A DNA stretch of 64,000 nt, from NCBI GenBank assembly GCA_025384855.1, contig JALAHT010000002.1, positions 1 through 64,000 on the forward strand, given 5' to 3'. This DNA comes from Luteirhabdus salina (GTDB lineage: Bacteria > Bacteroidota > Bacteroidia > Flavobacteriales > Flavobacteriaceae). A model generated the notes under the pieces. It was given only the letters and a program-made list of their open reading frames with translations, did no database searches and was not told the DNA's origin. The first letter of the stretch is position 1. Each line of letters opens with the position of its first letter. A program made the translations under genes and the position numbers. Shown piece after piece: positions 45,908 through 54,653 of the stretch.

Positions 45908-46402
45908 TTGACGAAGGAGCTCGAACATAATTTTGTTACGCAACTTGAGGCCAATCAGAACATTGTGCATAAGATCTGTCGGTTATATACCCACGATCAG
46001 GAATCGCATAACGATCTGTTTCAGGAAATTACTATTCAGCTATGGAAGGCCTTTCCAAAGTTTCGGGGCGATTCGAAGTTCAGCACATGGATGTATCGTG
46101 TGGCATTGAATACTGCCATTACTTTATATCGAAAGAAGAAAAGAAGAATCGATACGGCCGATTTTGAGTCAGTGAGCTTCAAGATAAAGGCAGAACCGTA
46201 TGACGATAGGATGGATAAACAATTGAAGTTGATGTACCAAGCGGTTAAAACCCTCAATGATATCGACAAGGCATTGGTGTTTTTGTATTTAGAGGACAAG
46301 CCGTATAAAGAGATTTCGGAGACACTTGGTATTAGTGAAGTGAATGCTCGCGTAAAAATGAGCCGAGTGAAAGATAAATTACGTCAAATTTTGAACCCAT
46401 AG
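45908..46402 (+). CDS. ECF-type RNA polymerase sigma factor
   Basis: The protein has 164 residues and a TTG start. Region 2 is 'DLFQEITIQLWKAFPKFRG' with 'FSTWMYRVALNTAI'; region 4 is 'LYLEDKPYKEISETLGISE', followed by 'VNARVKMSRVKDKLRQIL'. It has no region 1 or 3, so it is an ECF sigma factor that redirects polymerase under an extracytoplasmic signal. The membrane protein gene 13 bases downstream probably takes part in its control. Confidence 0.92.
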   Translation: MTKELEHNFVTQLEANQNIVHKICRLYTHDQESHNDLFQEITIQLWKAFPKFRGDSKFSTWMYRVALNTAITLYRKKKRRIDTADFESVSFKIKAEPYDDRMDKQLKLMYQAVKTLNDIDKALVFLYLEDKPYKEISETLGISEVNARVKMSRVKDKLRQILNP

Positions 46403-46415
46403 GAGGAACCTGACC

Positions 46416-47066
46416 ATGGATGAATTGGATTTATTAAAGAAAGAATGGCAAAGCCGGGAGCAAGAGCTTCCAACGCTTTCCTACAACGACATTTATAAGA
46501 TGTTGTTGAAGAAGTCTTCTTCCATAGTGAAGTGGATTTTCTATATCAGTATTGCTGAATTATTGTTTTGGACACTTTTGGCTTTTGTGATGCCCGAATC
46601 GAGTGAAGAAGTAGTTGATGGAATGGGAATGAAAACTGCGATGATTGTCATCAACATTTTACATTACCTCATCTTTATAGGCTTCATCTATTATTTCTAT
46701 AAGAACTATAAATCGATTCAGGTAACGGACTCGGTAAAGCAACTGATGAAAAATATCCTAAAGACACGAAAAACCGTCAAGTACTTCGTAATGTATAATG
46801 TTGGTGCCTCTGCGTTGATGCTTATTGGATTCAATATTTATTATTATCTGAATAAGCATAGGTTATTTGAAGTAATGTCTGGTGAATTCGGATGGGGTAA
46901 TACACAGCTTACTGAAGATAAATTTATAACGGTATTCTTTTTAGCCCAATTAATTATGGGTGTTGTTATTCTAGGCCTGCTGCTATTATTCTATCGCATT
47001 CTCTATGGTATTCTACTGCGAAGGTTGAAGCGTAACTATAGCGAATTGAAGAAGATGGAAATGTAG
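46416..47066 (+). CDS. four-helix membrane protein coupled to the sigma factor
   Basis: The protein has 216 residues with a good TAGGAGG binding site. The soluble N-terminus 'MDELDLLKKEWQSREQELPT' resembles that of flavobacterial proteins placed directly after ECF sigma genes. Four transmembrane segments follow, near 38-60, 75-97, 122-145 and 172-200. It has no zinc-binding anti-sigma motif. An anti-sigma or signal-relay role is inferred only from its position. Confidence 0.65.
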   Translation: MDELDLLKKEWQSREQELPTLSYNDIYKMLLKKSSSIVKWIFYISIAELLFWTLLAFVMPESSEEVVDGMGMKTAMIVINILHYLIFIGFIYYFYKNYKSIQVTDSVKQLMKNILKTRKTVKYFVMYNVGASALMLIGFNIYYYLNKHRLFEVMSGEFGWGNTQLTEDKFITVFFLAQLIMGVVILGLLLLFYRILYGILLRRLKRNYSELKKMEM

Positions 47067-47223
47067 TGAGTAGTGAAGCGTACAAACGTGGATGCTGACT
47101 ATTAGCCTTCAGCTGTTGGCTTTTAGCCTATTGAGATTTGGAATTTGGAATTAGGGATTTTAACAGATTTACGCCTACTACCGACCTTGAACCTAATGCA
47201 TATAGCTTACTGCGTATAGCATC
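47067..47223. repeat. low-complexity spacer with short direct repeats
   Basis: This spacer between convergent genes contains close repeats such as TTAGCC twice (47102 and about 47127), ATTTGGAATTTGGAATT, and TATAGC twice near 47206 and 47216. No gene or clear terminator is seen. Similar filler occurs between genes in other flavobacteria, from memory. Confidence 0.35.
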
Positions 47224-48027
47224 TCAATACCGCCACTCCCGCTCTTTATTAAGTTCTTCTTCTTTTTCTAATTCCTCTTGTGGTATTACTTTTAAAAATG
47301 AAGGATGCTGTTCGATAGCGTATTCTAATTTCTTTACAATATCATCTACGCTTTCATTTTCATAATCAATATCCAAAGGTTCCTTAATTTCCATGGATTG
47401 AAGAATCCCTCTTTTTTTAATACGAATTCCTTTTCTATCAAAGGAGCGTCTAAACCCATCAATTACGATTGGCACTACAATAGGTTTGTTCTGTTTGATA
47501 ATATGGGCAGTTCCGCGTCGGATCGGTTTCCATGGTTTGGTGGTTCCCTGTGGAAAGGTAATGACCCAACCATCCTCTAGCGCTTTAGTAATGTTGCTCA
47601 CGTCGCTCATCTTCACTTGTCGGTTCACTTCCTTGCCTTCGGCACGCCAGGTACGTTCGATGCTTACAGAACCAGCATAGGCTAAGATCTTAGGCAGTAA
47701 TCCCGATTGCATGGTCTCTTTAGCCGCTACGAAGTAAAGATTCAATTTAGGGTTCCAGAGGTAGCCTATATTTTTGATGTTATCCACACGTCCGCTTAAG
47801 CTCGCGTTAAATACATGGAACATTGCCACGACATCGGCGAAATAGGTCTGATGATTACTAACGAACAATACATTGGTATCGGGTAGCTCCTTTATGATTT
47901 CACTTCCGTGAATTTGAAGTCTATTAAAGCCCTTAAAACGTCTATGGGTCATCGCTCCCATGATTCTGATGAGCCACTTCTTCAAAAATAAAATATGTCC
48001 AAAAGGATTTTTCTTAAAAAGCCCCAT
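47224..48027 (-). CDS. 1-acyl-sn-glycerol-3-phosphate acyltransferase family protein
   Basis: The protein has 267 residues. The acyltransferase core shows 'LFVSNHQTYFADVVAMFHVF', 'SVSIERTWRAEGKEVNRQV' and 'GWVITFPQGTTKPWKPIRRG'. The first motif has five residues between His and Asp, where PlsC proteins usually have four (NHX4D). It is probably a membrane-bound lysophosphatidate or related lipid acyltransferase. A 75-base gap separates it from the Nudix gene upstream. Confidence 0.85.
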   Translation of the reverse strand: MGLFKKNPFGHILFLKKWLIRIMGAMTHRRFKGFNRLQIHGSEIIKELPDTNVLFVSNHQTYFADVVAMFHVFNASLSGRVDNIKNIGYLWNPKLNLYFVAAKETMQSGLLPKILAYAGSVSIERTWRAEGKEVNRQVKMSDVSNITKALEDGWVITFPQGTTKPWKPIRRGTAHIIKQNKPIVVPIVIDGFRRSFDRKGIRIKKRGILQSMEIKEPLDIDYENESVDDIVKKLEYAIEQHPSFLKVIPQEELEKEEELNKEREWRY

Positions 48028-48102
48028 AGTGTACTGCTCCTACTTTATATTGGATAATGGCTTCCAAAAAAGCCGAATTGCAAAGATACGAAAAATCTAT
48101 CT

Positions 48103-48744
48103 CTAGAGCACCTGAGACAATAGGCTGCGTACTTCGCTGAGCATCATAGCGGTGGCACCCCAGACCACATTTTCGTTCAGACGAAAGGCCGGAACTTCTA
48201 GGTCAGTTGCATACGAGGTGGTGATAATTTCAGACACCAAAACCTCTTTACTCATAAAGTGTTGGAGCGGTACTTCAATCAAGGCTTCCACCTCCTCCTC
48301 TTGGGGTATAAATGAAGGAGTGTTCTCCGTAATCCCCAGAAAGGGTTGAACAAAGAAATTAGAGGGCGGAATATAGAGCTCCGTTAGCTGTTTCAATACT
48401 TCTATCTGTGAACGTGGCACCCCTACTTCCTCTTCCGTTTCACGTAGTGCAGCATCTTGTAAGGAAGCATCTTCATTCTCCAATTTCCCACCCGGAAATC
48501 CTACCTGGTTAGAATGAACACCTTTATAGCTTTTTCGAAGAATAAGGATAAGATGCGTTTCTTCGTTTACAGAAGGATAAAACAACGCCATCACCCCTGC
48601 TTTTCGAGCTGTTTTCGCTTTTTCAGCTTGTCGCTTCAATTCACGAAGTCGCTCGATGGGAGCCATTTTAAGATGCTCTGCTTCGCCGGGAAGTTCGAGA
48701 TTTCTTACTTTTACAATTCGTTGTTGAAACGTTGAAAATTCCAT
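48103..48744 (-). CDS. Nudix hydrolase, CoA pyrophosphatase type
   Basis: The protein has 213 residues. The Nudix box is 'GGKLENEDASLQDAALRETE' followed by EEVGV, with every conserved Gly, Glu and Arg. The preceding 'SNQVGFPGG' is typical of CoA-type Nudix enzymes (PF00293 with the NuCoA motif LLTxR-like region near 'ILILRKSYKGVHSNQVGFPG'). It probably cleaves CoA or acyl-CoA to 4'-phosphopantetheine and AMP. The start codon is only five bases from that of the divergent cyclophilin gene. Confidence 0.88.
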   Translation of the reverse strand: MEFSTFQQRIVKVRNLELPGEAEHLKMAPIERLRELKRQAEKAKTARKAGVMALFYPSVNEETHLILILRKSYKGVHSNQVGFPGGKLENEDASLQDAALRETEEEVGVPRSQIEVLKQLTELYIPPSNFFVQPFLGITENTPSFIPQEEEVEALIEVPLQHFMSKEVLVSEIITTSYATDLEVPAFRLNENVVWGATAMMLSEVRSLLSQVL

Positions 48745-48749
48745 TGTCT

Positions 48750-49496
48750 ATGAAAATCCTTTCCTGTTTAGCAATCGTTTTCGTACTGCTTTTAGCAAGC
48801 TGTGAAGATACTAAAAAGACCTCCGATGCGAAAGATGAAGTGACTAAAAGCGAGACCTCTTCCAAAACTACATCTAAAGATACTTCAACAGAAAAAAAAG
48901 AAAGCGTTTTCAAAGAAGAAAAAGTGAAGGATACTTCAGGTACAAACTATCCTAAAATTACGGAGGAAAACATGGTCGAATTCCTAACAAAATATGGAGA
49001 GAACAATCCTGAAACCAAGGTGAAAATCACTACCCGAATTGGAGATATTATCATCGACTTATATGAAGATACGCCCTTACACCGCGCCAATTTCATCTAT
49101 TTGGTGAAACAGGAGTATTACAACAACACTTTTTTTCATCGCATTGTACCCAATTTTATCATTCAGGGTGGCAACAGCGACCTTCCCTCTACTAATGAAA
49201 AGCGTGCCGATCTCGCCGAAGATTATTTGCTTCCTGCAGAAATAAAACGAAACCACTTTTACGGTTCGGTTAGTGGTGCCAAGGAATATCGCGAAAACCC
49301 AGACAATCGATCTGCTCCGTTCGAATTCTTCATTTTCCTAGGACCACCAAGTTCTACTGGTCATTTAGATGGTAGTTATACAGTATTCGGACGAGTTTCA
49401 GAGGGAATGGATGTTGTTGAAGAAATCGCCAACCTCCCAGCCGATGAAGGTGAATGGCCTAAGCAAAATGTTTATATAAAAGCCGAAGTACTTTAG
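48750..49496 (+). CDS. cyclophilin-type peptidylprolyl isomerase lipoprotein
   Basis: The protein has 248 residues from the ATG at 48750; an upstream TTG at 48732 would overlap the divergent Nudix start. The signal 'MKILSCLAIVFVLLLASC' gives a lipid Cys18. After a Lys/Ser/Thr-rich linker of about 50 residues the cyclophilin domain follows, with 'FFHRIVPNFIIQGGNSDL', the substrate loop 'GSVSGAKEYRENPDNR' and 'GHLDGSYTVFGRVSEGMDVV'. It is likely tethered to the outer membrane facing the periplasm, where it aids folding. Confidence 0.92.
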   Translation: MKILSCLAIVFVLLLASCEDTKKTSDAKDEVTKSETSSKTTSKDTSTEKKESVFKEEKVKDTSGTNYPKITEENMVEFLTKYGENNPETKVKITTRIGDIIIDLYEDTPLHRANFIYLVKQEYYNNTFFHRIVPNFIIQGGNSDLPSTNEKRADLAEDYLLPAEIKRNHFYGSVSGAKEYRENPDNRSAPFEFFIFLGPPSSTGHLDGSYTVFGRVSEGMDVVEEIANLPADEGEWPKQNVYIKAEVL

Positions 49497-49506
49497 TAAC
49501 TATTTA

Positions 49507-50118
49507 TTACTCCTTTTCCCGGTACAAGGTTGGTAATGATACATTGAAGGTTACCGCTAAAAGGCGCACGGTTATCACAATACTTCCTGAAATAATGACT
49601 ACCCATTCCTGCGAGATAGTAGTCTTCAACAATAAGAAGTACGTCAGTCCACCGATAATACAAGCCGTTGCATAGATTTCCTTTCGGAAAATTATCGGAA
49701 TCTCATTACAAAGAATATCACGGATTACTCCTCCAAAACAAGCGGTCATAGTTCCCAAGGCGATACAGATAAGCGGTGGCAATCCTGCTGCCATTCCCTT
49801 TTCTAAGCCAACAATAGTATACAGTGCTATCCCGATGGTATCAAACAAAAAAAGCGACCGCCGTACATATCCTAATTTCTTTCGAAAGATAACCGCAAGT
49901 ACTGCAGAGCCAAAGATTACATATACAAAGGTAAGGTTGCGCATCCAAGCTATATTGGCATCCAATAGCAAATCGCGCAACGTACCGCCACCTGCTGCTG
50001 TAACAAAAGCGATGATAAAAATGCCAAAGGCATCCAATCGTTTGTTCATGGCCGTAAGAACACCAGAAATTGAGAAGGCAATCGTTCCCAGAATATCTAT
50101 GATGAAAAATACATTCAT
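49507..50118 (-). CDS. TRIC/UPF0126 family cation channel-like protein
   Basis: The protein has 203 residues, seven hydrophobic segments and the two Gly-rich repeats of the family: 'AFGIFIIAFVTAAGGGTLRD' in the first half and 'ALGTMTACFGGVIRDILCNE' in the second. These are bacterial relatives of trimeric intracellular cation channels. It sits in the inner membrane. Its stop is four bases beyond the end of the next gene on the same strand, and that gene's stop overlaps its start. Confidence 0.9.
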   Translation of the reverse strand: MNVFFIIDILGTIAFSISGVLTAMNKRLDAFGIFIIAFVTAAGGGTLRDLLLDANIAWMRNLTFVYVIFGSAVLAVIFRKKLGYVRRSLFLFDTIGIALYTIVGLEKGMAAGLPPLICIALGTMTACFGGVIRDILCNEIPIIFRKEIYATACIIGGLTYFLLLKTTISQEWVVIISGSIVITVRLLAVTFNVSLPTLYREKE

Positions 50119-50828
50119 GTTTGTTGGGTGTAAAAACTATAGTCCTTAATAATTGTATCCACGAATACCACTGGTTTCGTTTCAAAAGAAACATCCATCA
50201 CGCTAGAGATGCGATCAGACAATTTCAGAATAACATTGTGTTGTCCCTTAAATCGCGCCTGCTGATACAGATTTTTAATGGTTTGCATTTCAGCATCGCT
50301 AAAAACCGTCACTTGCGGATAGGTAGGCACATAATCATCTGGAATATCAGCCAATACGGTCTGTTTGAAGGAAATCGTTTTCTTTTCGCTAATGACCGTG
50401 GTTTTAGCGGCGATATCGCCTAGCCGTTGCCCTTTCCCATTAAATAAAATGACCACGACCGCCACGCCACCAGAACTTAAACTGATATCGACCAGTCGCA
50501 ACAACCAACGTAGCATATAGTTTGAAAAGGCGGGCTTGCTACCATCCAACATTACGACCCGAATCTTTAGAACAGCCTTTCCTGGGGTTTGGCCATTCCA
50601 GAAGGTTTCCCACAGCAAATGGTACAGAAAGATGGGAAGACCAATCGACATCGCAGCAAGCCAGCCCATATCGAACGTATTAATATTGGATAACAAAAAA
50701 GAAACTCCAATGATATATACAAACAAAATAAGTCCGTCTACCAAATACGCCAAAATACGTTCCCCCACACCGGCAACATTCTGTACCAAATTGACATTTT
50801 GCGCGGTTTCTATTTGAAAATTATCCAT
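50115..50828 (-). CDS. RDD family membrane protein
   Basis: The protein has 237 residues from the ATG at 50828; an in-frame ATG 60 bases upstream would extend it into the divergent SpoIIM gene. The RDD signature is 'VGERILAYLVDGLILFVY' (Arg and Asp in the first helix), then 'HLLWETFWNGQTPGKAVLKI' and 'MLRWLLRLVDI'. The C-terminal 90 residues are soluble. It is divergent from the SpoIIM/MoxR/DUF58 operon with 33 bases between the starts, an arrangement common in Bacteroidota. Confidence 0.88.
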   Translation of the reverse strand: MDNFQIETAQNVNLVQNVAGVGERILAYLVDGLILFVYIIGVSFLLSNINTFDMGWLAAMSIGLPIFLYHLLWETFWNGQTPGKAVLKIRVVMLDGSKPAFSNYMLRWLLRLVDISLSSGGVAVVVILFNGKGQRLGDIAAKTTVISEKKTISFKQTVLADIPDDYVPTYPQVTVFSDAEMQTIKNLYQQARFKGQHNVILKLSDRISSVMDVSFETKPVVFVDTIIKDYSFYTQQT

Positions 50829-50861
50829 GAAAACTGTTTCTTTGAGGCAAATTGGCACACC

Positions 50862-51848
50862 ATGCGCGAAGCCGCTTTTGCGAAGCAAAATAAAGATAAA
50901 TGGTTAACATTTGAAAACGTTCTTCGGAATAATGCTCCTATTTCTCCTGATGAACTCAGCGCACTTTATATCGAAATTACCGACCATTTAAGCTACGCAC
51001 AAACGTTTTACCCTAATAGCAACACCGTTCGATACCTGAACGGTTTATCGGTATTGGCGCATCAAAAAATTTATAAGACCAAACGCGAATCGCGAACGCG
51101 CTTCATCACTTTTTATACCAAAGAGTTTCCAGCCTTCTTTGCGCAATACCACAAACAGCTTTTGGTAGCGTTTTTATTCTTTTTGCTTTTCTCAATCATC
51201 GGTGCTTATTCTGCGGCTACAGATGGCGATTTTGTACGATTGATCATGGGCGACGCCTACGTAAATATGACCTTGGACAATATTGAAAAAGGCGACCCGA
51301 TGGCGGTTTATAAGGAAGCCGAACAGATGGATATGTTTTTGGGCATCACCATTAACAACATTAAAGTTTCGCTATATGCTTTTATGTTAGGCGTATTCTT
51401 GAGCGTTGGTACGCTTTTTATCGTGATGCGAAATGCCATTATGCTTGGTTCATTTCAGTATTTCTTTTACGACCATGGCCTGTTATGGGAATCGGCCCGT
51501 ACCATTTGGATTCATGGTACGATTGAAATATCCGTCATAATCATTGCAAGCTGTGCAGGACTCGTATTGGGCAATAGCATTCTCTTTCCAGGAACCTATA
51601 CCCGTTTACAATCCTTCACCCGTGGCGCTAAGGATGGACTAAAAATATTACTGAGCACAGTGCCTTTTTTCATTATTGCCGGATTTTTGGAAGGCTTTGT
51701 AACACGTCACACTGAAATGCCCGATTGGCTGGCCATTTTGATTATAGGTAGCTCGCTTTTCGGTATTCTTTATTATTATGTTTTATACCCTATTCAACTA
51801 AAAAGAAAAAATGAACGACAACTACGTGAACTTCAAGAAGCAGCGTGA
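50862..51848 (+). CDS. SpoIIM (DUF95) family membrane protein
   Basis: The protein has 328 residues from the ATG at 50862 (MREAAFAKQNKDKW), the family's usual start; 21 codons upstream are open but overlap the divergent gene. A helical N-terminal part is followed by five or six membrane segments, with 'MFLGITINNIKVSLYAFMLG' and 'WIHGTIEISVIIIASCAGLV' as the SpoIIM signature. No sporulation is implied; in Bacteroidota this family belongs to the RDD-SpoIIM-MoxR-DUF58 cluster, of unsettled envelope role. It overlaps the next gene by 38 bases. Confidence 0.88.
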   Translation: MREAAFAKQNKDKWLTFENVLRNNAPISPDELSALYIEITDHLSYAQTFYPNSNTVRYLNGLSVLAHQKIYKTKRESRTRFITFYTKEFPAFFAQYHKQLLVAFLFFLLFSIIGAYSAATDGDFVRLIMGDAYVNMTLDNIEKGDPMAVYKEAEQMDMFLGITINNIKVSLYAFMLGVFLSVGTLFIVMRNAIMLGSFQYFFYDHGLLWESARTIWIHGTIEISVIIIASCAGLVLGNSILFPGTYTRLQSFTRGAKDGLKILLSTVPFFIIAGFLEGFVTRHTEMPDWLAILIIGSSLFGILYYYVLYPIQLKRKNERQLRELQEAA

Positions 51849-52680
51849 GCTGGGAGCTATTTTAACCGATACTTTTAAATTCATTCGCTTGGAATGGAGG
51901 CCCTTGGGAGGTATGATTCTAAAATATGCTGGACCAGCACTTTTAATCGTAATCTTCGCGTATATCTATTATATGCAGACGACGCTAGGCAACCTTGGTT
52001 TGCTAAATACAGCTATGGATTTCGGTGCCTATACGGCTGGAATATTCATCGCATTACTATTGTTATTGGTGTCAGGTTTGGCTTTTTACGCATTGCTCTA
52101 CGGAACGATTATTCATTATGTGAAGATATACATAGCAAATAATGGGGTTGTCGATAAAAAACAAGTGGCCCAGGGAATTAAAAAGGACTTTTGGCGATTG
52201 TTCGGACTGACCTTCTTGGTCGGGATTATGGCGGGTATCGGATTGCTGCTGTGTGTCATTCCCGGGATTTACCTGGGTACTATATTAGCCTCCACCTACG
52301 CTATTTTAGTTATTGAACGCAGGGGGATTAGCGATTCCATAAGTTATAGCTTTGACCTTATTCGAGGAGAATGGTGGATTACCTTTGCAACATATCTCGT
52401 AATATTCCTATTGTTTTATCTCATTACATTTGTATTTAACATTCCCCAATACATTTATTTTTTCGTCCAAACATTCGTAAGGTCTCAGGAAATATCGGCA
52501 GATCCTACCGCTATGTTCGATTGGATCTACTTTGCCTTAAATGGGATCGCTCTCCTTGCTCAGTATTTGTTGCATTCCCTTATCGTTATCGCTACAGTAT
52601 TGGTGTACTATAATTTAAATGAAAAGAAACACCTCACGGGAACTATGGAAACCATCGATAATTTAGGAAAACAGCAGTAA
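51811..52680 (+). CDS. multi-helix membrane protein of the MoxR/DUF58 operon
   Basis: The protein has 289 residues. After a soluble start 'MNDNYVNFKKQRELGAILTD' it has six hydrophobic segments, near 38-55, 68-95, 118-140, 150-165, 180-205 and 230-260. A 'GLLLCVIPGIYLGTIL' segment is common to DUF975-like or glycerophosphoryl-diester-associated membrane domains. It starts 38 bases inside the SpoIIM gene, so it is in the same operon. Its exact family is uncertain. Confidence 0.65.
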   Translation: MNDNYVNFKKQRELGAILTDTFKFIRLEWRPLGGMILKYAGPALLIVIFAYIYYMQTTLGNLGLLNTAMDFGAYTAGIFIALLLLLVSGLAFYALLYGTIIHYVKIYIANNGVVDKKQVAQGIKKDFWRLFGLTFLVGIMAGIGLLLCVIPGIYLGTILASTYAILVIERRGISDSISYSFDLIRGEWWITFATYLVIFLLFYLITFVFNIPQYIYFFVQTFVRSQEISADPTAMFDWIYFALNGIALLAQYLLHSLIVIATVLVYYNLNEKKHLTGTMETIDNLGKQQ

Positions 52681-52687
52681 TTCAGGA

Positions 52688-53443
52688 ATGCGAACCTTAT
52701 TCTTTTTCATATTATTTATAGTGCCATTCGTATCGAAGGCAACGACAGCGCAGACTATCGCTCGCGATACGACAGTGGTACAATATGATGAAGGTAGCAC
52801 CGTAGAACCAATATCGTTTTCAGAAGAAAAATTGAAGGAGTATCGAACTGATGAAGCATTCGATTATACCGAGGCAAAACGTGAAAAAAGTTGGTGGGAT
52901 AAATTGATGGATTGGTTTGCCAATATATGGAATAGCTTTTGGCGATGGCTGTTTGGCGATTTTAGGGGGAATTCCTTCTTGCTATTTTTGTTTGAAGTAT
53001 TACCCTGGCTTATCGTATTAGGAGTCGTCATTTTTATCGTTTGGTTATTTTATAAATTGAATCCGGGCGCTAGTCTCCTGAAGTCGAAAGAAACACATGA
53101 AGTCTTCTTCACCGAAGAAGAAGAAATCATCAAAACCAAGGATATTCGGGCGCTGATAGACAAGGCCTTAAGCGAAGGTAATTTTCGTCTGGCCGTTCGC
53201 TACTATTATTTGCTTGTCCTGAAACAGTTGACCGATGCTGAAATAATAGATTATGAATTTGATAAAACCAATGCCGATTATATTTCGGAAATAGAAGAAG
53301 CGATGTTGAACCAACAGTTCCGAAAGGCTACGCTGCTGTACGATTATATCTGGTATGGAAATTTTTCGGTAACACAATCCGACTTCAACAAGGCAGAAAA
53401 AACCTTTGCGAACCTTCAACAAAATATTCCAGGCTATGAGTAA
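52688..53443 (+). CDS. DUF4129 domain-containing membrane protein
   Basis: The protein has 251 residues. A signal peptide (about 1-20) precedes a periplasmic segment, then one transmembrane helix at about 97-120 ('FLFEVLPWLIVLGVVIFIVW'). The cytoplasmic end holds the DUF4129 domain with 'DIRALIDKALSEGNFRLAVR', 'YYLLVLKQL' and 'ADYISEI'. It lies seven bases after the previous gene and overlaps the next by eight bases. Confidence 0.85.
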   Translation: MRTLFFFILFIVPFVSKATTAQTIARDTTVVQYDEGSTVEPISFSEEKLKEYRTDEAFDYTEAKREKSWWDKLMDWFANIWNSFWRWLFGDFRGNSFLLFLFEVLPWLIVLGVVIFIVWLFYKLNPGASLLKSKETHEVFFTEEEEIIKTKDIRALIDKALSEGNFRLAVRYYYLLVLKQLTDAEIIDYEFDKTNADYISEIEEAMLNQQFRKATLLYDYIWYGNFSVTQSDFNKAEKTFANLQQNIPGYE

Positions 53444-54653
53444 AGTACAGAAAATATTTTTGGGAGTTTTCGTCGTCTTGCTCGGTCTATTGGTGTATGC
53501 AGAAGCAACAAAACCCACACCCATTAGCTGGTTTCCATCGTACAATAGTGCCGATAAAATTCCATATGGCACCTATGTGCTTCATGATTTGGTATCAGAT
53601 TCATTTCAGAACTTCGAATCGGTGGAGCGACCTCCCTTTGAAGTCATGGAAACGGATACGCTAAAAGGAAATTATCTTTTTATCAACAACTATATCAATT
53701 TTGAAGAAGCAGAGTTGAATCGTATGCTGGCATGGATCGAGAAGGGAAATAGTGCCTTTGTTTCAGCACATAATTTCGGGTATCGCTTACTAGATACACT
53801 TCAGTTGGAAATAAATACCAAATACGATATCAATCAGCTTGGAACCGAACCTATACTGAATCTGACACACCCTTCACTAAAAGCCGCAAAACCGTATCAC
53901 ATTAATAGGGATCTCGCGGTAACGTATTTCAACAAAATAGATACGCTAAGGCACACCGTACTCGGATTATCGCAGGTGTACCGCGATACGCTTTCACTAA
54001 GAGATTCATTGGCCAACTTTATTAAAGTCCCTTTCGGAGAAGGCAAACTGTATCTTCACACCCAACCGGAAAGTTTTACTAATTATTTCTTGTTGGAGGA
54101 GGAAGAAAATCCGTCCTATACCGCAAATGTGCTCTCCTATCTCGATTCGGCGACTCCTTTGTATTGGGATCGCTACTACAAAAGCGGAAAACGGGTTGAT
54201 GTTTCACCCTTACGGATGATCTTAGGAAACAAATATCTGAAATGGGCCTATTACTTCGTATTGATAGGAATACTACTTTTCGTTTTGTTTGAAGGAAAGC
54301 GCAAGCAGCGCAGCATCCTCATACAACCGCCAGTCACCAACCGTTCCTATATGTATACGCAAACGATTGCCGGGATGTTCTTCGACAAAAAGGAGTACGA
54401 TGGTATCGCGAAAAAACAGATCGCCCTCTTCAATGAATTTATCAGAACGCGACTACGCGTCCCCACCGAACAACGAAACAGCCACTTTTACAAAGCCGTG
54501 GCCGGAAGAAGCGGAAACACACTGGAAGACACTAAAAAACTATTTACTTTTATCGAAAAGGTAGAAAAGCAACAGCATACTTCAAAAGAAGAGCTTCAAA
54601 AACTATATCAAGAACTTACAGAATTCAAAACGAAACTAGATGGAAAATCCTGA
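53436..54653 (+). CDS. DUF4350 domain-containing protein
   Basis: The protein has 405 residues from the ATG at 53436, eight bases inside the DUF4129 gene. A membrane helix at about 6-22 anchors it. The periplasmic DUF4350 domain (about 30-230) shows 'SADKIPYGTYVLHDLV' and 'NYLFINNYINFEEAELNRML'. A second helix lies at about 270-290, followed by a charged cytoplasmic end. It overlaps the MoxR gene by 14 bases. Its role follows the operon, which is thought to serve envelope functions. Confidence 0.85.
   Translation: MSKVQKIFLGVFVVLLGLLVYAEATKPTPISWFPSYNSADKIPYGTYVLHDLVSDSFQNFESVERPPFEVMETDTLKGNYLFINNYINFEEAELNRMLAWIEKGNSAFVSAHNFGYRLLDTLQLEINTKYDINQLGTEPILNLTHPSLKAAKPYHINRDLAVTYFNKIDTLRHTVLGLSQVYRDTLSLRDSLANFIKVPFGEGKLYLHTQPESFTNYFLLEEEENPSYTANVLSYLDSATPLYWDRYYKSGKRVDVSPLRMILGNKYLKWAYYFVLIGILLFVLFEGKRKQRSILIQPPVTNRSYMYTQTIAGMFFDKKEYDGIAKKQIALFNEFIRTRLRVPTEQRNSHFYKAVAGRSGNTLEDTKKLFTFIEKVEKQQHTSKEELQKLYQELTEFKTKLDGKS

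Noticed and set aside
50862-51848. SpoIIM as evidence of sporulation
   Set aside because: The gene lies in the RDD-MoxR-DUF58 cluster found in non-sporulating Bacteroidota, and no other sporulation gene is present.
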